This document shows, piece after piece, positions 59,162 to 64,000 of a stretch of 64,000 bases of DNA; within the stretch, counting starts at the first letter, position 1, and the number at the start of each line of letters is the position of its first letter. The notes beneath the pieces are model-generated. The model made no database searches. It had not been told where the DNA came from and worked only from the letters and a program-made list of their open reading frames with translations. The position numbers were made by a program, and so were the translations under genes. The stretch is from Skermanella mucosa (GTDB taxonomy: Bacteria > Pseudomonadota > Alphaproteobacteria > Azospirillales > Azospirillaceae): contig NZ_CP086106.1 in the NCBI RefSeq assembly GCF_016765655.2, forward strand, positions 5,726,501 through 5,790,500, in the 5' to 3' direction.

Positions 59162-60331
59162 TTACGCCGCCAGGAAGCGGTCCTGGTACTCGTTGCGGAT
59201 GGAGACGTACCACGCCTCCTGGATCGGCCACCACCACAGCTTGTCCAGCGCGTCTGCCGGATAGGCGTCGGCGAAGAACTGCTTGTTGAAGTCGCTGAGA
59301 TACTGCTCCGCGCCCTTGGAGGTCGTGTTGATGCTGGTGTGGTTGGAATAGAGCGCGCCGGCCTGCGGCGTATAGTACCAGTTGATCCACTCGTAGGCCT
59401 GCGCCAGGTTCTGCGCCCCCTTGGTGATGCAGAAGCCTTCCATCCAGGCGAGCGCCCCTTCCTTGGGCGCGATGAAGCGGATCGGCAGGTTCTCCTTGCG
59501 GAGAGTCGCCGCCGAACTGTCCCAGGTCTGGCCGATCACGCAGCCATTGGTGCGGAAGGCACCCTGGGCCTCGTTCTCGTTGGACCAGAACTGGCCGACC
59601 GACGGCTTGTTCTCGGTCGCGACCTTGATGATGGCGTCGAAGTTAGCCCGGGCCTTCGCCTCCTCCGTGAACTGCTGGCGCACCGGATGGGGCAGCTTGC
59701 CCTGGGATTCCAGCCACAGCGCGATGCCGATCAGGCTGGAATGGCCGCGCACGGTGACCTGGCCCTTGTATTCCGGCTTCCACAGGTCGCCGTAGCTGGC
59801 CTGGCCGTACTGGAGCTTGGCGACGGTGTTGTCGAAGGCGATCGCCTCGGTGCCCCAGTCGCTGGGCGCCAGGTAGCGCTTGCCGCCGATCACGCCGCCC
59901 ATGCCGGCGGAACCCTTGACCGCCGAGTCGATGCAGCCGTCGAAATTGACCTTGGACTCGTCGAGCGGCTGGACCAGCTCGTACTCCACATAGTTCGGCA
60001 CGCGGTCGACGGTCGGCATGATGACGTCGAAACCGGCTCCGCCAGAGGCGCGAAGCTGGTTCAGCAGCTCGTCGTTGGTGCCGTACTCGGTCAGGACCGC
60101 CTTGATGCCGGTCTTCTTTTCGAAGTCGGTGATCATTTCGGGGGAGATATAACCGGACCAAGCGAACAGCTTGACCTCGCCCGAGGCGGCGCGGGCATTG
60201 CGCACGATGAAGGGGCCGGCCGCGGACAGGGCGCCCGCCGCGGCGGCACCTTTCAGCAGGGTGCGGCGGGTGAAGGCCCGGGCGGCACGCTGCGTCGCCT
60301 GGCTGGACAGTTTTTCCGCTGAGTCAGTCAT
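59162..60331 (-). CDS. potD: Extracellular polyamine-type binding protein
   Basis: 389 aa. N-terminus has a twin-arginine signal (FTRRTLLKGAAAAGALSAAG). The mature part shows the PotD/PotF layout: VKLFAWSGYISPEMITDFEKKTGI, the D-V-I-M-P hinge, and later LAWMEGFCITKGAQNLAQAYEWIN. It captures spermidine, putrescine or a related compound in the periplasm and delivers it to PotBC. First gene of the pot operon, divergent from the hydrolase at 60.5 kb. Ligand not predictable from sequence. Confidence 0.9.
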   Translation of the reverse strand: MTDSAEKLSSQATQRAARAFTRRTLLKGAAAAGALSAAGPFIVRNARAASGEVKLFAWSGYISPEMITDFEKKTGIKAVLTEYGTNDELLNQLRASGGAGFDVIMPTVDRVPNYVEYELVQPLDESKVNFDGCIDSAVKGSAGMGGVIGGKRYLAPSDWGTEAIAFDNTVAKLQYGQASYGDLWKPEYKGQVTVRGHSSLIGIALWLESQGKLPHPVRQQFTEEAKARANFDAIIKVATENKPSVGQFWSNENEAQGAFRTNGCVIGQTWDSSAATLRKENLPIRFIAPKEGALAWMEGFCITKGAQNLAQAYEWINWYYTPQAGALYSNHTSINTTSKGAEQYLSDFNKQFFADAYPADALDKLWWWPIQEAWYVSIRNEYQDRFLAA

Positions 60332-60511
60332 GTCTCTTGTTCTCCCAGAACGGTTCCGTGGCCGGCGGACTATGCAGCAGGCCCAAGCCGAGCGGCAATT
60401 TCAGACGCCGCGTTTTAGAAAATTTTCATCAATGTGTCATGGCTCGGCCCTGGCGTGCAAGGCCGCGAAAGGCAATCATATCAATCGCTTTCACTGTCCG
60501 GAGACGCGCCG

Positions 60512-62020
60512 ATGAGCGGCCGCCCTTCCCGCAACGTGCTCCTGATCCTGGCCGACCAATGGCGCGGCGACTGCCTGTCGGCCCTCGGCCATGCCTGCGT
60601 GCGCACGCCGCACCTGGACGCCCTCGCCGCCGAGGGGACGCTGTTCCGCCGCCATTTCGGACAGGCGAGCCCCTGCGGGCCGGCGCGCGCGTCCCTGCTG
60701 ACGGGGATGTATCTCCAGAACCACCGATCCGTCGCCAACGGCACCCCGCTGGACGCCCGGCACACCAACCTGGCGCTGGAGGCGCGCCGACTCGGCCATG
60801 CTCCCGCCCTCTTCGGCTATACCGACACCTCGCCCGACCCGCGCCGCCACGATCCGGCCGACCCGGCGTTGCGCAGCTACGAGGGCGTGATGCCGGGCTT
60901 CGACCCGGCCTGCCTTCTGACCGAAGCGATCGAACCCTGGGCCGAGCACCTGCGGGCGAAGAGTTATCCGGTGCCGGAGCAGGCCCGGGAGATCTACCGC
61001 ACCGCCGAGCCCTTCGGACCGGCCGTCTACCGGGAGGAGGACAGCGATACCGCCTTCCTCGCCGACCGCGTGATCGCCTGGCTGGAGGGGCGCGGCCGTC
61101 AGCCCTGGTTCGCCCTAGCCGCCTTCATCAGGCCGCATCCACCCTGGGTAGCGCCCGATCCCTATCACCGCCTGATCGATCCCGCCGCGACGCCGCCGGC
61201 GGTGCGCGCGCCGGACTGGCGGACGGAGGCGGATGGGCATCCCTGGCTCGCTTGGCACCTCGCCCGCCAGCGGACCGACTGCTGGGTGGAGGGAGCGGAC
61301 CTGGACCCTCGCACCCTGGATGCCGGCACCCTGGCCCGGCTGCGCGCGACCTATTACGGGCTGGTCGCCGAGTTCGACGCCCAGGTCGGCCGGATGGTGT
61401 CACTGCTGAGGGAGACCGGCGCGCTGGACGACACGCTGGTGATCGTCACGTCCGACCATGGCGAGATGCTGGGCGACCATTGGATGCTGGGCAAGGCCGG
61501 CTACTTCGACGAGGCCTACCATGTCCCGCTGATCGTTCGGGACCCGGATCGATCCGGCGGCGGCACGGTGGATGCCTTCACCGAGCATGTGGACCTGATG
61601 CCGACCGTCATCGACTGGCTGGGCGGCACCCCGCCGGCCCAGTGCGACGGCCGCTCGCTGCTGCCGCTGCTGGGCGGATCGCCCGTTCCGGAGGATTGGC
61701 GCCGTCATGCCCATTGGGAGTTCGACTTCCGCGACGTGGCCCGGGGCGAGGCGGAACGGGCGCTGGGGCTGCGTCCCGGCCAGTGCGTGCTCAACGTGCT
61801 GCGCGGCGAGCGCTACAAGTATGTCCATTTCGCCGGCCTGCCGCCGCTGTTCTTCGACCTGGATGCCGACCCCGGGCAATTCCGGAACCTCGCCGACGAT
61901 CCCGCCCATACGGCCCTGGTCCGCGACCATGCCCAGGCGCTGCTGTCCTGGCGGATGGAGAATGACGAGCGGGTACTGGCGAACATGCTGCTGACCCCGG
62001 ATGGGGTGGTGGGCGGATGA
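60512..62020 (+). CDS. Phosphonate monoester hydrolase / phosphodiesterase, sulfatase fold
   Basis: 502 aa from the ATG at 60512. Alkaline-phosphatase-superfamily enzyme; NVLLILADQWRGD gives metal ligands, CGPAR at C55 is the modified nucleophile (formylglycine from Cys), TSDHGEMLGDHWMLGK holds further metal ligands. The C-terminus (GERYKYVHFAGLPPLFFDL) closely recalls the Rhizobium PMH/PehA enzymes, which cleave phosphonate monoesters and phosphodiesters. No signal peptide: cytosolic. It stands divergent from potD. Maturation needs a formylglycine-generating enzyme, which is not in this window. Confidence 0.82.
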   Translation: MSGRPSRNVLLILADQWRGDCLSALGHACVRTPHLDALAAEGTLFRRHFGQASPCGPARASLLTGMYLQNHRSVANGTPLDARHTNLALEARRLGHAPALFGYTDTSPDPRRHDPADPALRSYEGVMPGFDPACLLTEAIEPWAEHLRAKSYPVPEQAREIYRTAEPFGPAVYREEDSDTAFLADRVIAWLEGRGRQPWFALAAFIRPHPPWVAPDPYHRLIDPAATPPAVRAPDWRTEADGHPWLAWHLARQRTDCWVEGADLDPRTLDAGTLARLRATYYGLVAEFDAQVGRMVSLLRETGALDDTLVIVTSDHGEMLGDHWMLGKAGYFDEAYHVPLIVRDPDRSGGGTVDAFTEHVDLMPTVIDWLGGTPPAQCDGRSLLPLLGGSPVPEDWRRHAHWEFDFRDVARGEAERALGLRPGQCVLNVLRGERYKYVHFAGLPPLFFDLDADPGQFRNLADDPAHTALVRDHAQALLSWRMENDERVLANMLLTPDGVVGG

Positions 62021-62035
62021 CGCCCCCCCCCGGGG

Positions 62036-62196
62036 GAATGTCATCAAACGTGGTCATGGCGGCTGGGAGGGCGGCGGAATGTTTACGTCCCTCCCCCCCC
62101 CGGAATGTCAGCAGATGTCATCATTTTGCCGGGTCGGATCGCGGAGTGCTCATGCCCAGTCTCCGCAGGCAGAATGTCAGCAAACGTGATCATGGC
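62036..62196. repeat. Three direct repeats, possible insertion-sequence end
   Basis: The motif GAATGTCAKCAAACGTGRTCATGGC is repeated at 62036-62060 and 62172-62196, with a partial copy at 62103-62124 (last base of the unit missing). Multiple repeats near an end are typical for IS21-type elements, but no transposase gene is present here. Confidence 0.55.
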
Positions 62197-62338
62197 CTGT
62201 CATCCAGGCCAAGCTTTCGTATTCACGCTTACAAGATCCGGCACCGGGGCGCGGATCGAAGCATGGCATGGATGAATGAAGGAAGACTTTCCTGGATGGT
62301 GTGTTGGGTATCCGGGCTTGCAGAGGTCCGGACATGCC

Positions 62339-62361
62339 AAAGGGGGCCGAAAGCCCCCTTT
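62339..62361. terminator. Terminator-like hairpin in the gene-poor interval
   Basis: Nine-base-pair stem AAAGGGGGC (62339-62347) with GCCCCCTTT (62353-62361), five-base loop CGAAA. The A/T edges make it look like a bidirectional terminator; no gene ends near it. Confidence 0.5.
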
Positions 62362-62739
62362 GATAGTTTGATCTCCGACGCAGTCCGCCTTGGCGGCACG
62401 ACCCCATTAAGTGGCCTCGGCATCGAAGTGGCAAACAATTAGACCCATGCCGTGCCGGGGTCAAGGGCTTTTGCATTAATATGTCGCATGTACGTGATCG
62501 TTCGAATATGGCCGGTGCTGGCCGGCATGAGCGCTTTGGCGACTGCCAACTTGAGTGGACCAGCATCTTGACTGTCACGCGGAAAGATACATGGGGAGTG
62601 ACAGGTTCTTGCCACAGATGAGTGGTGATAAGTCACAGATTCGAAGCAACGGAATTGATGCCCTCCGAAGATCATCCCGATCTGTTCTCAGTATTCCGGC
62701 CGGGACAGTTCCTAGTATTCTGTCCGGGACATTGATTCC

Positions 62740-62829
62740 ATGCGTTGGGCCACGGCCCAACCTACGATCGACGACCCGCATCACCTCCGCCCTGCGTCAA
62801 ACCGTAGGGTGGGCCGTGGCCCGACGCAT
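62740..62829. repeat. REP-like inverted repeat
   Basis: Left arm 62740-62766 and right arm 62803-62829 are inverted copies (left: TGCGTTGGGCCACGGCCCAA; right: GTGGGCCGTGGCCCGACGCA) with a 36-bp centre. Repeats of this type are common between genes in many bacteria. Confidence 0.65.
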
Positions 62830-63082
62830 CGCAGAAAACGCATCGCAGAACATGAAGTGGAGGGATCTTCCGTTCCGGCCGGAGCCCTAGCATGAACCCC
62901 CCGGGATGAACACGGGTCGGAGGGAAGGGCCGTCAGTGGCGGAAAGCTCCGGGTTGTCGGACTGCCCTTTTCATGCATAATGCAAAATTACGAATTCGGC
63001 GCAACGCGCCGTCGTCAAGCCAAGGGCCCGGGACGGATCAAGCGTCCACGAGAGCCGGCATGCAGAAGGGGAGGGAAAATCC

Positions 63083-64000
63083 ATGAAGCGCATTGTCCTG
63101 AACGCATTGGGGCCGCTGGTCGGCGCGCTGCTGGCCGGAGGGGTGTTTTCGCTGCCGGCGGCGGCACAGACCGAGCTGAAGTTCGGTCATGTCGGGGCGC
63201 CGGGATCGCTGTTCGACCAGTCGGCCAACGAATTCGCCAAGCGGGCCAACGAGAAGCTGGGCGACAAGGCCAAGGTGGTCGTGTTCGGGTCCAGCCAGCT
63301 CGGCACCGACGAGCAGATGCTGCAGAAGCTGCGGCTGGGAACCATCGACTTCGCCCTGCCCTCCACCGTGATGTCGACGGTGTCGGACGTCTTCGGGCTG
63401 TTCGAGATGCCATACCTGGTCAAAGACCGGGAGCACATGAAGCGGATCGCCGACGACGTGTTCTGGCCGTCGCTGGCTCCGGCGGCCGAGAAGCAGGGCT
63501 ACAAGATCATCGGCCTGTGGGAGAACGGGTTCCGCCACGTCACCACCAACACCCGCCCGGTCGAGACGCCGGACGACCTGAAGGGCATCAAGCTGCGCGT
63601 GCCGGGCGGCAAGTGGCGGGTGCGGATGTTCCAGAGCTATGGCGCGAACCCCAGCCCGATGGCGTTCTCGGAACTGTTCGTGGCGTTGCAGACGGGCGTG
63701 ATGGATGGGCAGGAGAACCCGCTGACGCAGATCCACAGCTCCAAGCTCCAGGAAGTCCAGAAGTTCCTGTCCATGACCGGGCACGTCTATACCCCCGCCT
63801 ACGTGACCGTGGGCAGCCGCAAATGGGCCAGCCTGCCGGCCGACGTGCGGCAGGTCCTGGAGGAAACGGCGCGGGAAACGCAGGCCTTCGTCTATGAGAC
63901 GGCGGCGCGCATGGACGAGGAGTTGGAGACCAAGCTGCGCGACGAGGGCATGCAGGTGAACGAGGTGGACAAGGACGCCTTCGTCAAGGCCAGCGAGCCG
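63083..64000 (+). CDS. TRAP transporter substrate-binding protein (DctP type), cut by window end
   Basis: 306 codons seen, no stop before the window end. Signal peptide at the N-terminus (ALGPLVGALLAGGVFSLPAAAQ), then LKFGHVGAPGSLFDQSANEFAKRANEKLGD, and GIKLRVPGGKWRVRMFQSYGANPSPM with the arginine expected to hold the ligand's carboxylate. Belongs to the DctP family that captures C4-dicarboxylates or other organic acids and feeds a DctQM pair, which would follow. A strong ribosome site (GGGAGGG) is upstream of the ATG at 63083. Confidence 0.88.
   Translation, partial: MKRIVLNALGPLVGALLAGGVFSLPAAAQTELKFGHVGAPGSLFDQSANEFAKRANEKLGDKAKVVVFGSSQLGTDEQMLQKLRLGTIDFALPSTVMSTVSDVFGLFEMPYLVKDREHMKRIADDVFWPSLAPAAEKQGYKIIGLWENGFRHVTTNTRPVETPDDLKGIKLRVPGGKWRVRMFQSYGANPSPMAFSELFVALQTGVMDGQENPLTQIHSSKLQEVQKFLSMTGHVYTPAYVTVGSRKWASLPADVRQVLEETARETQAFVYETAARMDEELETKLRDEGMQVNEVDKDAFVKASEP

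Larger units (their letters stand above)
62021..63082. other. Gene-poor interval with repeat remnants
   Basis: About 1.06 kb without a believable gene. It holds three direct repeats (62036-62196), homopolymer runs of C (62022-62030, 62092-62101), a hairpin at 62339-62361, and an inverted repeat at 62740-62829. Short reading frames exist on both strands, the longest about 130 codons, but none shows a known motif. The last 100 bp should hold the promoter of the TRAP gene. Confidence 0.6.

Noticed and set aside
62177..62578. Minus-strand frame of about 130 codons in the gene-poor interval
   Set aside because: No ribosome site, no motif, and it runs across a terminator-like hairpin and repeats.
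1..64000. CRISPR arrays, rRNA operon, complete insertion sequences, integrases or phage genes
   Set aside because: None seen: no regularly spaced repeats, no rRNA-like stretches, and no transposase or integrase other than the Rpn-type genes.

Overview
The window is high-GC DNA, densely coding on both strands. It looks like the chromosome of an alphaproteobacterium of the Azospirillum/Skermanella kind (Rhodospirillales). The pointers are the content: choline and sarcosine catabolism genes, a BetI regulator, a tRNA-Arg(CCU) gene with a group I intron, MqsRA-type and Rpn-type genes, and an alphaproteobacterial palindromic repeat. No plasmid or phage backbone is visible. The genus is inference.

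Layout. 0.1-1.2 kb: an Rpn-type nuclease. 1.2-9.2 kb (minus): one operon soxBDAG-sdaA-glyA that takes sarcosine through glycine and methylene-tetrahydrofolate to serine and pyruvate. 9.3-10.2 kb: a drug/metabolite-superfamily exporter. 10.3-11.9 kb: a patch of toxin-antitoxin genes (yefM-yoeB, a TumE-like toxin with its HTH antitoxin, and a yoeB relic). 12.0-20.1 kb: two GlxA-type regulators, betA, betB, betI and choX, the choline uptake and oxidation locus. A frameshifted mqsR plus mqsA sit between betI and betB. 20.2-24.7 kb: an amino-acid-kinase-fold protein, a GMC oxidoreductase with a Tat-exported partner, a HAD phosphatase and a PAP2 phosphatase. 24.7-25.0 kb: the intron-bearing tRNA-Arg. 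25.2-28.0 kb: polA. 28.0-29.0 kb: a second Rpn gene. 29.1-30.5 kb: scoAB. 30.8-39.0 kb: marC, HAD, mgtE, HAD, a response regulator, a YihY protein, DUF533, two small lipoproteins and a nucleoside hydrolase.

The most unusual part is 40.1-57.1 kb: eleven co-directional, closely spaced genes on the plus strand. They encode SrfB-like and SrfC-like proteins (an actin/Hsp70-fold ATPase and a P-loop protein), a membrane protein with Sel1-type repeats, a secreted vWA protein, an ABC ATPase, an FtsX-like permease, a secreted SUMF1-fold protein, two coiled-coil lipoproteins, and two membrane proteins that share an SrfA-like N-terminal domain. The ATPase-permease-SUMF1-lipoprotein run matches the layout of TagTSR(Q), the periplasmic sensor module that works above PpkA in type VI secretion. 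No type VI gene and no kinase is present. My reading is an envelope-spanning sensing or assembly machine built from Srf proteins and a Tag-like module. The block sits exactly between the two permease genes of a spermidine/putrescine-type ABC operon (potD, potA, potB at 60.3-57.1 kb and potC at 39.9-39.0 kb), so it appears to have been inserted there.

60.5-62.0 kb: a phosphonate monoester hydrolase/phosphodiesterase of the sulfatase fold. 62.0-63.1 kb: a gene-poor stretch with repeat remnants. 63.1-64.0 kb: the start of a TRAP transporter binding protein, cut by the window end.
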